A stretch of DNA of 64,000 bases from Bacteroides sp. (GTDB taxonomy: Bacteria > Bacteroidota > Bacteroidia > Bacteroidales > Muribaculaceae): contig JAAVCH010000011.1 of NCBI GenBank assembly GCA_014802425.1, forward strand, positions 1 to 64,000, read 5' to 3'. A model generated the notes under the pieces. It was not told where the DNA came from. It saw only the letters and a program-made list of their open reading frames with translations, and searched no databases. This document shows, piece after piece, positions 1-8,824 of the stretch. Numbering within the stretch: position 1 is the first letter of the stretch; each line of letters opens with the position of its first letter. A program made the translations under genes and the position numbers.

Positions 1-719
1 CCCGGGGCATACCTCCCGAACATCTCCGCCCGTTCGCCACCGGCATTCCGGGCTGGGAAATCCTCTCCCTCCTTCCCGCAGAAGAAATCAGCGCGACCAG
101 GCGTCGCGAAATCATAGCGGCCGTAGCCGAAGAAATCCTGCCGCAGACCGAGCGCTGGTACGTGATGCGCCTCCGTCAGGGCGTGGACTTCTACGAAGTG
201 CGCACAGCTCTTGAAGATGCCGGCACATCCTCCTCACACTCCATAACTTACTTCTATCCCGAGCGTCCGGTACGCGAAAGGGTAGGGAAGCGCCTCGTGA
301 TGCGCCGCCGTCCCTACCTCCCCGGCCTTGTATTCTTCCGCACACGCCGCGAAAGAATCCCGGCAATCTTCCGTACCATCGGCCATCTCGCCTGGTGCTA
401 CCGCGTCACCGCCGCTCCCGGGGCCGACTACAGCGTGATTCCGGCTGCGCAGATGCGCCGCTTCCAGATGCAGGTCGAGCAATTCACCGAAGATGTGACG
501 CTCGAACTCGTATCTGATCCTATGGAAGCCTACTCCGTTGGGGAGGAAGTGCGCGTAATCGGCGGCGACCATTCCGGCTACGAGGGTGAAATACTCAAGA
601 TGCGTCGCTCCGACGGCGCCACCGTCTTCACCCTCCGACTTGCCGCCGGCCAGTACCTCCGCTGGACCCTCGACATTGATCCGCGCCTCATCGAGCGCAC
701 CACCTCCAAAGTTTCGTAG
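1..719 (+). CDS. UpxY-family NusG-like transcription antiterminator (5' end outside window)
   Basis: The ORF track starts at a GTG (162), but the same frame is open to the left edge (...EISATRRREIIAAVAEEILPQTERWYVMRLRQGVDFYEVR...). NGN-like N-terminus and KOW-like 'GEEVRVIGGDHSGYEGEI' near the C-terminus; first gene of a polysaccharide locus. Confidence 0.85.
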   Translation, partial: RGIPPEHLRPFATGIPGWEILSLLPAEEISATRRREIIAAVAEEILPQTERWYVMRLRQGVDFYEVRTALEDAGTSSSHSITYFYPERPVRERVGKRLVMRRRPYLPGLVFFRTRRERIPAIFRTIGHLAWCYRVTAAPGADYSVIPAAQMRRFQMQVEQFTEDVTLELVSDPMEAYSVGEEVRVIGGDHSGYEGEILKMRRSDGATVFTLRLAAGQYLRWTLDIDPRLIERTTSKVS

Positions 720-721
720 CG

Positions 722-1126
722 ATGGAGAGCGCGGACCATAAAGATAAAGGGACTATACACCATCAGGAGAGGATTGTCTGCGGTATAACCGAAAATCATA
801 ATTATTCAGATAACTCCCAAACACCGGATGGCTCCGAATTCAGAATTGAATTCAAGACCCGTGCGTCGCTCAACGACTGGCTCACGGTATCCTTGAAAGC
901 CCTTGCCCGAGGCGCCTCCATCGACCGCGTCCGCCTCATGGAAATAATCCACGACCGTCTCGCCGCCGATCCCCTGAGCATCGACCGTCCGCACCGCGAC
1001 TGGTACTGCCGCACCCTCGACCGCTGGCTCCGCCACGGCCTCCCGCTCGCTCCCTCCACCTCTCTCCCTGACCCTCGCGCCCGAGCCCTCCTCCTCCGCG
1101 CCGACCTAACCGCCTGGCGCCGCTGA
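722..1126 (+). CDS. Small protein downstream of UpxY; possible UpxZ-like protein
   Basis: 134 aa ORF starting 2 nt after the UpxY stop; position matches upxZ in Bacteroides capsule loci, but sequence similarity cannot be confirmed by eye. Confidence 0.5.
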   Translation: MESADHKDKGTIHHQERIVCGITENHNYSDNSQTPDGSEFRIEFKTRASLNDWLTVSLKALARGASIDRVRLMEIIHDRLAADPLSIDRPHRDWYCRTLDRWLRHGLPLAPSTSLPDPRARALLLRADLTAWRR

Positions 1127-1136
1127 ATATCCCATA

Positions 1137-1214
1137 GACAGGAGCCGGCCACAGGAATCATCTCTCAAGAGATTAGGTATACAACAACACTTCATTTCCC
1201 GACCGGCCCCTGTC
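1137..1214 (+). promoter_or_regulatory. Nested hairpin in the leader of the TIR gene
   Basis: GACAGG-A-GCCGG (1137-1148) pairs with CCGGC-C-CCTGTC (1203-1214); inside is a perfect ATCTCT-CA-AGAGAT hairpin (1160-1173). Confidence 0.5.
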
Positions 1215-1252
1215 TCCTCATCACTATCTCCTCAGGTTGTCTCAATTCGAGC

Positions 1253-3589
1253 ATGAAAAAAGTATTTCTTTCACATAGTAGCGTCCAGAAGCCCTTTATC
1301 CGCCAGGTGGCGAAAGAACTGGGCCAGAATCTCGCCATTGTAGATGAGTACACCTTTGAAGAGTCGCAGGACCTTTGGGAGGAAATAAGGAAAAATATAG
1401 ACAAATCCGACATATTTGTCTATTTCATCTCCCGTGAGGCTATTTCCGCGCCTTGGGTCCAGGCAGAAATCGGATATGTGATGGGTAAAGTGATGAACGA
1501 AGATATCGTATTTATCCCTTTCATCATCGATGATTCCCATCACTCTGAAGTAGACAAGTGGATTCAGAAGAGGCTTCTAAAGCCAATGAAAAGTCCGAAA
1601 ATAGTGGCGAGGATCATCCGAAGGGAGGTTTCCAAGCTCCTTGCCAAGGAGCACTATATTGAAAATCCCCACGGGCTTCTCTTTGAAGGGCGCGATGAGG
1701 ATATACGGATACTTCGCCACAGTATAAATCATTACAATTCAGCTGACTTACGGGCCATCTTCATATCCGGGCAAAAAGCCTCCGGACGCCAGCGTCTTCT
1801 TAAGGAGGTAATCAACCGCCATATCCGTAGGGAGGGTTTCCTCAGTTACAATCCCATAACTGTGCGCCTTGACGAGGACTCATCTCTTACCGACCTCATC
1901 GGTATTCTCAATGATTATACCCGTACTTTTGACAATGAAGAACTCTTCGACTGCTTTGCTGACCGCGATTCAACGCAACGCGCCGCTGTGGACGTATTCA
2001 ACGCCCTCGGCGATATGCATGAATATGTCGTAGTGGAGGAGGCTGGCGCAATCGTCAGGAGCAACGGACGTATTGTAGACTGGTTCGAGGCACTGCTTTC
2101 TGACGAGGCGCTTACACCGCGCATCCATTTCTTCATCGCTTCAAAATATGCCCTCGGACAAAATTATAATCAATCGAGGCAAGTCGTGGCACGTCGCATA
2201 TCCCTGCTTGATGGTGCGTCCATACGTAGCCTTCTCGGGGGATACCTTAAAATATGCGACCTGGAGATGGAGGTCTCTATAAGAGAGGATGTGGCAACTC
2301 TATCGAAAGGCTATCCGGATGTGGTTTACACGGCCGTCGATCGCCTGAAAGAATCCAACATCGTGGAATTGAAGAAGTTCCTTACAACCTTCGAAGGACT
2401 GCATCTTAAGGATATCGGCGCCCAGATCGAGGCGCTGAAAGAGTGTCCTACTGACCGGGAACTCATGATACTCCTCTCGAAATTCGAGTTCATTTCTTTT
2501 CCTACTGTTGTAGACCTATTCGGCGAAACCGAAGCCATCGTGCTTGAATCCCTTGAGCGTCTGATACTCGCGGGAATAATCGAGGCCTTCGGTCGTGAAC
2601 GTAATTATCTAAGGCTTGCTCCTCCCGTTCGCGACTATCTTACACGCTTTAAGTTCGATCTCACCGGAAAGTATAAGAATCGTCTGCGCCGTAAGATGAT
2701 TGACTACGTTAATGACTTCTCCGATGCCGGTATGGTCAACGACGATTTCGGTATCTTACTCCTCACTGCCAAGGAAGCTATCAGGCAGAAAGGAGTAAAG
2801 CAACTCCCGAAACGTTATCTGATACCGGCGTTCATCCTGAAGGTGATAATTGAGGAATACAACGCCCATAAGTACGACCAGGTAATCGAGCTTGCGCGCT
2901 ATGCAATCTACGGTTATGAGGGTAAGAAAGGAGCTGAGGCTGACATGTACACGTCCATGCGTAATTCGATGCGTTACTGGTACTGTCTCGCACTTGCCCG
3001 GAAGAATAACGATGAGGCACTTCGTGAGGCCGAGCGCCTGAATCCATACGGTAAGTACTTCGTGCGCGGATTTTACTACATGTGTCTCCCCGAACCTGAG
3101 TATCGCGAAGCGGCGCGTGAATATGATCTGGCATTGCGTGAGGCTCCCAACGCAATAAAGGCGAAGCATCAACTGGTGGTATGTCTGCAGAAACTTGGCG
3201 ACCATGAGCGTGCGCTCAGCCTGGCGCGTGATTGTTACGAAGATGACCCGACCAATCCCTACTATCTCCAGGCATATTTCGAGAGTCTTGTGAAATCCGG
3301 CCACACTGACATCTGTCTGATGAAAGACCTTATTACAGAGATGAAAGCTCTCACTGACCGTATGAGCAACGCCCTGGCTGTAGGGATGGAAGCGCAGTAC
3401 GACTACTTTATTTTCCGTCAGTTTGAAACGGCCTATGCAAAACTTTGTAAATTTGTGGCTCTTGAACCCGACTCTGACGGTACCGAAATTGTGCTCCGCA
3501 TAGCCAAAGAAATCACATCAGCAGCTCGGGAGCACCGTAAATATCTTGAGCTTGAAGTTCTCCGTAAGTCGAAGTCCTTCACTCGCTAA
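1253..3589 (+). CDS. TIR domain - degenerate P-loop NTPase-like - TPR protein (NLR/STAND-like)
   Basis: N-terminal TIR: 'MKKVFLSHSS', 'SDIFVYFIS', 'SAPWVQAEIGYVMG' (WxxxE, Glu72). Central P-loop-like 'FISGQKASGRQRLL' and 'YVVVEEAG'. C-terminal TPR-like 'YREAAREYDLALREAPNAIKAKHQLVVCLQKLGDHERALSLA'. Confidence 0.85.
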   Translation: MKKVFLSHSSVQKPFIRQVAKELGQNLAIVDEYTFEESQDLWEEIRKNIDKSDIFVYFISREAISAPWVQAEIGYVMGKVMNEDIVFIPFIIDDSHHSEVDKWIQKRLLKPMKSPKIVARIIRREVSKLLAKEHYIENPHGLLFEGRDEDIRILRHSINHYNSADLRAIFISGQKASGRQRLLKEVINRHIRREGFLSYNPITVRLDEDSSLTDLIGILNDYTRTFDNEELFDCFADRDSTQRAAVDVFNALGDMHEYVVVEEAGAIVRSNGRIVDWFEALLSDEALTPRIHFFIASKYALGQNYNQSRQVVARRISLLDGASIRSLLGGYLKICDLEMEVSIREDVATLSKGYPDVVYTAVDRLKESNIVELKKFLTTFEGLHLKDIGAQIEALKECPTDRELMILLSKFEFISFPTVVDLFGETEAIVLESLERLILAGIIEAFGRERNYLRLAPPVRDYLTRFKFDLTGKYKNRLRRKMIDYVNDFSDAGMVNDDFGILLLTAKEAIRQKGVKQLPKRYLIPAFILKVIIEEYNAHKYDQVIELARYAIYGYEGKKGAEADMYTSMRNSMRYWYCLALARKNNDEALREAERLNPYGKYFVRGFYYMCLPEPEYREAAREYDLALREAPNAIKAKHQLVVCLQKLGDHERALSLARDCYEDDPTNPYYLQAYFESLVKSGHTDICLMKDLITEMKALTDRMSNALAVGMEAQYDYFIFRQFETAYAKLCKFVALEPDSDGTEIVLRIAKEITSAAREHRKYLELEVLRKSKSFTR

Positions 3590-3660
3590 CATATATCCAA
3601 ATTCAATGCTAAGTGGAATTTCAGTAGTGGATGAGGTATAAAGAATTACAATAATCCATA

Positions 3661-3794
3661 GTCATTAAGCCGGAACTGAACTACGATGGTATGGAAATAG
3701 TACTGCGTGTTGTGAAGGAAATCACCTCACACCCCCAAAAGCGGGGAAATATATGGAACTGAAAAGGCTCCGTGTAGCTGGCGATAAGGACTAA
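3661..3794 (+). pseudogene. Frameshifted 3'-terminal relic of a paralogue of the TIR-TPR gene
   Basis: Frame 1 gives VIKPELNYDGMEIVLRVVKEITSHPQK; after a shift near 3740, frame 3 gives KYMELKRLRVAGDKD*. Aligns with the C-terminus of the intact gene (VALEPDSDGTEIVLRIAKEITSAAREHRKYLELEVLRKSKSFTR*). Confidence 0.8.
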
Positions 3795-3845
3795 CTCCTT
3801 TTAGGGACTACTTAACCTGTACTTTCCTCTTATTAATTCCTTGAC

Positions 3846-5387
3846 TTGATGGATCATTCAACGGATAACAAGAGAATTGCTAAAAATACACTGATGCTGT
3901 ATATAAGGATGTTGCTCATAATAGGAGTGACATTCTTTACATTTCGCATCTTGCTGCAGGAATTAGGGGATGCCGGGTACGGTACTTATAATGCTGTGGC
4001 GGGAGTTATAGTATTGTTTTCTTTCCTGAGCAGTGCTATGACCACTTCCACTCAGCGATTCTTTTCATACTATTTAGGGCGAAAAGAACATGAAAAGCTC
4101 TCTGATGTGTATTCAATGAGTATTAATGTACATGCATTGATCTGTTTAGTCCTACTGATATTGGCGGAAACCATTGGTCTTTGGTTCTTAAACAAGTACA
4201 TGAGATTCCCTTCTCAGCTGTATGGAGAGGTGAATTTACTTTATCAGTTCACGATTCTTTCATTCCTTCTACAGATAATGATGGTGCCCTATAAGGCGAT
4301 GATCATTTCCCATGAGCGAATGTCTTTTTATGCTTATTTCAGCATAGTGGAGTCACTTTTGAAGTTAGGCGCGGTTCTTTTTTTGAAATTATTCCATAAT
4401 AATAGATTAGTCATATACGGAGGTGCGTTATTTGTAGTGACTCTCCTGTTAGGAGGAATATATCATGCATACTGTAAAAGGAGCTTCAATGCATGTCAGT
4501 ACAGATGGAGTCCGGACAAAGTCCTTTTTAAGGAAATGACATCCTTTTCAGGATGGAACATGCTGGGGGGTATTGGAAATGTCGGTGCTTCGCAGGGCAT
4601 CAATATGTTGTTCAATATTTTCTGCGGAGTATTGGTCAACGCCGCGATGGGTATCTCCAATCAGATCAGCGCAGGCATCTCGGGATTTGTCGGAAATTTT
4701 CAGACAGCATTCAATCCGCAGTTAATCAAGTCGTACGCTGCCGGTGACTACGGATATTTTAACAGCCTGATCTTTCGTTGTTCGAGGTTGTCATTTCTTT
4801 TGATATTCATCATAGGATTTCCAATCATAGTATGCACACCTCTTGTGTTAAGGATTTGGCTGGGTACTTATCCTGAAATCGCAGTGCCGTTCACACAGCT
4901 TACATTGATTTTCTGCATGATAGATGCTCTCTCAGGCCCATTGTGGACTGCGGCGCAGGCATCCGGACGCATTAAGACTTATATGATCATTATCTCGCTG
5001 ATGATTTTTTCCAATGTTCCGGCGGCCCTGTTATTGCTATGGTTGGGATTATCTCCGGTTTCGGTGTTGATTTACAAAGTGGCAATGAATCTTACGATAC
5101 ATATTGTCCGTACCATTTACCTAAAATACCATATCTCTTTCCCGGCCATGGATTATTATAAGAAGGTAATGGTTCGGGTTGGACTGTTCATTCTTATGGC
5201 GGCCCCGGTCCCGGTGATTTACTATCATTCTCACTCCGGAATCATCCATGATATACTTACTGTTGTCATCTCAGTGCTTTGTTCGCTTATCTTTGGATTC
5301 TGGATTCTATTGACAAAAGGGGAGAGAAGTGTCGTATGTCATAAGGTAGTGGGTTTATTGAATTATAGAAGTGGAGAGAAAGACTGA
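3846..5387 (+). CDS. Polysaccharide flippase (Wzx-like, MOP superfamily)
   Basis: 513 aa, many transmembrane segments, N-term 'IAKNTLMLYIRMLLIIGVTFFTFRILLQELGDAGYGTYNAVAG'. Confidence 0.9.
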   Translation: MMDHSTDNKRIAKNTLMLYIRMLLIIGVTFFTFRILLQELGDAGYGTYNAVAGVIVLFSFLSSAMTTSTQRFFSYYLGRKEHEKLSDVYSMSINVHALICLVLLILAETIGLWFLNKYMRFPSQLYGEVNLLYQFTILSFLLQIMMVPYKAMIISHERMSFYAYFSIVESLLKLGAVLFLKLFHNNRLVIYGGALFVVTLLLGGIYHAYCKRSFNACQYRWSPDKVLFKEMTSFSGWNMLGGIGNVGASQGINMLFNIFCGVLVNAAMGISNQISAGISGFVGNFQTAFNPQLIKSYAAGDYGYFNSLIFRCSRLSFLLIFIIGFPIIVCTPLVLRIWLGTYPEIAVPFTQLTLIFCMIDALSGPLWTAAQASGRIKTYMIIISLMIFSNVPAALLLLWLGLSPVSVLIYKVAMNLTIHIVRTIYLKYHISFPAMDYYKKVMVRVGLFILMAAPVPVIYYHSHSGIIHDILTVVISVLCSLIFGFWILLTKGERSVVCHKVVGLLNYRSGEKD

Positions 5388-6483
5388 TAAAATACGGGTT
5401 GGGTTGATTACGGTACACGTCGGGTTTAATTTTGGCTCGATATTGCAGACAATCGCATCTTTCGAAGCCTTCAGGACACTGGGCTGCGAAGTCGAGGTAA
5501 TCAATTACATACCTGACAGAGTTACATATAAAAGATATTGGAAAGTTGCGTTCAGTTCGTTACGTAATTTTATACGTAAGACATTATCATTACCGATATT
5601 CATAATAAACAGGCATTTGTATACGGGATTCCTGCGTAAATATGTTAAACTCAGCCCTCCAATATATACTACGGATGATTTTGTGGAAAAATGCCCGAGA
5701 AAGGATATCTATGTGACGGGTAGTGACCAGGTATGGAACAGTAAGCATAACGAGGGAATCGACACAAGGTATTTCTTTACGGGTATTGACGGTGAATGTA
5801 AAATTTCATATGCTTCATCCATCGGGCAGTCACATCTCAGTGCAGAGGAGAAGGATGTTTTCCGACAGGCGTTGTCCGGGTATTCCGGAATATCAGTAAG
5901 GGAGGAATCCGCAAAACAGTTATTGTTGGAGATCGGCATCCCGTCCCTGCAGTTGCTTGATCCTACCTTTATACTGGACAGATCGGAGTGGCGGAAATAT
6001 ATGAGCGATATGACGATAAAGGAGCCATATCTGCTTGTCTATGCTCCTTACAATATTAAGGATGAAGAGGCAATTTACACCGTTGCGCGGAAAATTGCAC
6101 GGTATAAGAACCTTAAGGTCATTACTTTTTCGTGGAGTATAGTCCGTAATCCGAAAGCTGATAAGACTGTGTGTTTTGCCTCTCCCGGTGATTTCCTCCG
6201 GCTGATGAATGATGCCGCTGTGGTATTGACAAACTCATTTCATGGTACGGCTTTCTCCATAAATCTCAACAAGCAGTTCTGGGTGTTTAATCCTTCTGCG
6301 TTCTCAACAAGAATTGAGAGTATCTTGAAATTGCTTCATCTGGAGGATCGGTTGCTGATGGATGGTGATTTGGGAAATAAGCAGGATTCTGTCATAGATT
6401 TCGCTCCGGTCAACGGAATTCTACAAAATGAACGGGAACGAGCATATGCTTTTCTGGAAAAATGTATTAAGAAATGTATCTGA
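5371..6483 (+). CDS. Polysaccharide pyruvyl transferase family protein
   Basis: 'YVTGSDQVWNSKHNEG', 'VVLTNSFHGTAFSINLNKQF' family motifs. Confidence 0.9.
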   Translation: MERKTDKIRVGLITVHVGFNFGSILQTIASFEAFRTLGCEVEVINYIPDRVTYKRYWKVAFSSLRNFIRKTLSLPIFIINRHLYTGFLRKYVKLSPPIYTTDDFVEKCPRKDIYVTGSDQVWNSKHNEGIDTRYFFTGIDGECKISYASSIGQSHLSAEEKDVFRQALSGYSGISVREESAKQLLLEIGIPSLQLLDPTFILDRSEWRKYMSDMTIKEPYLLVYAPYNIKDEEAIYTVARKIARYKNLKVITFSWSIVRNPKADKTVCFASPGDFLRLMNDAAVVLTNSFHGTAFSINLNKQFWVFNPSAFSTRIESILKLLHLEDRLLMDGDLGNKQDSVIDFAPVNGILQNERERAYAFLEKCIKKCI

Positions 6484-7676
6484 TAACACATGATAAGAAT
6501 ACCTGTTGCGGTTGTACGGCATGCGAGCAAATATGCGGACATGGTGCAATTACAATGGAGGCGGACGAGGATGGATTTGTTTATCCCGTAAAGAATCTAT
6601 CCTTATGTACTGGTTGCGGTCTATGCGAGAAAGTATGTCCGTACGAGCATCTGGACGGTGCCGGATCCGGAAACAGTAAAGTCTATGCCGCGTATGTAAA
6701 GGATAAGGCGGAAAGGGAGAAAAGTTCAAGTGGCGGTTTATTCTACATAATCGCAAAGCATGTCCTGGAGAATGGGGGAGTGGTATATGGTGCGTCGTTG
6801 ACTTCACAGATGAAGAACGTGCATATGAGGGTGGACTCTCTGGAGGACCTGGGGCCTCTGAGGGGTTCGAAGTATGTACAAAGTGATTTAAGAAATACCT
6901 ATAGGGAAATAAGGTCACTTCTCCGGGAGGGAAGGATTGTGTATTTCACAGGTACCGGATGTCAGGTCGCAGGTCTTAAATCCTTCCTTATAAAGGAGTA
7001 TCCGACATTAATAACATCTGACTTAGTCTGCCACGGCGTACCGAGTCAAAAGTTCTTTTCCGAGCATATCGCATATCTGGAGGAGAAATATCACGGGAAA
7101 GTAGTCGACTATAGATTTAGGGATAATAAGTCATGGGAGGGATGTGAGTTGGTTGAAGTGAAACATTCTTCCGGTAAATGCCGTACCTATATATTGCCCT
7201 CCTATTTTCTTTCCCCATACCTGTATGCCTTTATGAATGCCATGGTAGACCGGGACTCCTGCTACAGCTGTCCGTTTGCCGCGGTACCCCGACAAGGAGA
7301 CATTACGTTGGCTGACTTCTGGGGAATAAAAAAGTCGCATCCGGAACTTGATGCCTCTGCGGGAGTCTCCTTGGTTCTTGTGAATTCACAAAAGGGGATT
7401 GAAGTATGGGATGCTGTGAAAAAAGAACTTAAAAGTGAAATGTCGGATATAGTGTCGGCGGCACGGGAGAATAAGAACCTTATAGTCCATACCGAACGTC
7501 CTGAAATAAGGAGCAGGATATTCGATCTTATACGGACTGAGGGTTATGCTAGGGTTGCCAGGACAATATTCCGTCCGAAGAATTACCATACCTTATTGAT
7601 GACTGCAAAGATTCGGGAATGGATAGGAGCGGATAACTATAAAAAGATACGAAAAATCATACGTAGATTGAGATGA
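6474..7676 (+). CDS. 4Fe-4S / coenzyme F420 hydrogenase-dehydrogenase beta-subunit family protein
   Basis: Two ferredoxin clusters 'CCGCTACEQICGHGAI' and 'CTGCGLCEKVCPYEH'; 'GTGCQVAGLKSFL', 'DLVCHGVPSQKFF'. Commonly paired with pyruvyl transferases. Confidence 0.9.
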   Translation: MYLITHDKNTCCGCTACEQICGHGAITMEADEDGFVYPVKNLSLCTGCGLCEKVCPYEHLDGAGSGNSKVYAAYVKDKAEREKSSSGGLFYIIAKHVLENGGVVYGASLTSQMKNVHMRVDSLEDLGPLRGSKYVQSDLRNTYREIRSLLREGRIVYFTGTGCQVAGLKSFLIKEYPTLITSDLVCHGVPSQKFFSEHIAYLEEKYHGKVVDYRFRDNKSWEGCELVEVKHSSGKCRTYILPSYFLSPYLYAFMNAMVDRDSCYSCPFAAVPRQGDITLADFWGIKKSHPELDASAGVSLVLVNSQKGIEVWDAVKKELKSEMSDIVSAARENKNLIVHTERPEIRSRIFDLIRTEGYARVARTIFRPKNYHTLLMTAKIREWIGADNYKKIRKIIRRLR

Positions 7677-8824
7677 AAAAGATAATGCTGGTTTTCGGTA
7701 CACGCCCGGAAGCCATAAAAATGGCACCTTTAGTCAAGGAATTCCAGAAACACCCTGAGGAGTTTGAAACTATCGTGGCAGTCACCGGACAGCACCGGGA
7801 GATGCTGGATCAGGTCTTGAAGATATTCGACATCGTGCCTGATTACGATCTCAATATCATGAAACAGGGACAGGATCTATATGATGTGACTGCAAAAGTG
7901 ATCCTGGGTATGCGGGATATCCTGACGGAGTCCAATCCCGACATTGTGCTGGTGCATGGAGATACCACCACTTCCACGGCGGCAGCTTTGGCGGCATTCT
8001 ATAAGCAGATTCCGGTAGGTCATGTTGAGGCAGGACTACGCACCCACGACATATATAGCCCGTGGCCGGAGGAGATGAATCGTCAGATTACGGGTAGAAT
8101 AGCCACTTATGACTTCTCACCCACGCCCCTGAGCAGGGAAAACCTGATTCTGGAGAATGTGGACGATGAGAAGATAACAGTCACCGGCAATACAGTGATT
8201 GACGCGCTGTATATGGTGATTGATAAAATCAAGATGGATTCCGACCTGACAGATCAGCTGACTTCAGAACTTAAGAAAGCCGGCTATGACTTGAATCGCC
8301 TGAATGACGGTAAGAAGCTGGTCCTCATAACCGGTCATCGACGAGAAAATTTCGGAGATGGCTTCATTTCAATCTGCAGGGCTCTGAAGACTCTCTCTGA
8401 AAAATATCCTGATGTGGATTTCGTCTATCCCATGCACCTGAATCCCAATGTTCGTAAGCCTATTCATGAGGTTTTCGGTGACGATCTGAGCAATCAGGGA
8501 AATATGTTCTTTATCGAGCCTCTGGAATATCTTTCTTTCGTACACCTGATGTCGAACAGTACAATAGTGCTGACGGACAGTGGTGGCATACAGGAGGAGG
8601 CGCCTGGATTGGGAAAGCCGGTATTGGTGATGCGCAATACTACTGAAAGGCCGGAGGCGCTTGATGCCGGTACCGTAAAGCTTGTAGGTACGGACTATGC
8701 AAAGATTGTGGCTGAGGTATCGACACTCCTGGAAGACGAATGCGCTTACGAAAGAATGTCCCGGGCAACTAATCCATACGGTGACGGAAAAGCATGTGAG
8801 AGAATCGTAAAGGCTTGCAGATGA
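7673..8824 (+). CDS. wecB: UDP-N-acetylglucosamine 2-epimerase (non-hydrolysing)
   Basis: 'MLVFGTRPEAIKMAPLVKEF', 'VTGQHREMLDQVL', 'HVEAGLRT', 'TDSGGIQEEAP'. Confidence 0.96.
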   Translation: MKKIMLVFGTRPEAIKMAPLVKEFQKHPEEFETIVAVTGQHREMLDQVLKIFDIVPDYDLNIMKQGQDLYDVTAKVILGMRDILTESNPDIVLVHGDTTTSTAAALAAFYKQIPVGHVEAGLRTHDIYSPWPEEMNRQITGRIATYDFSPTPLSRENLILENVDDEKITVTGNTVIDALYMVIDKIKMDSDLTDQLTSELKKAGYDLNRLNDGKKLVLITGHRRENFGDGFISICRALKTLSEKYPDVDFVYPMHLNPNVRKPIHEVFGDDLSNQGNMFFIEPLEYLSFVHLMSNSTIVLTDSGGIQEEAPGLGKPVLVMRNTTERPEALDAGTVKLVGTDYAKIVAEVSTLLEDECAYERMSRATNPYGDGKACERIVKACR

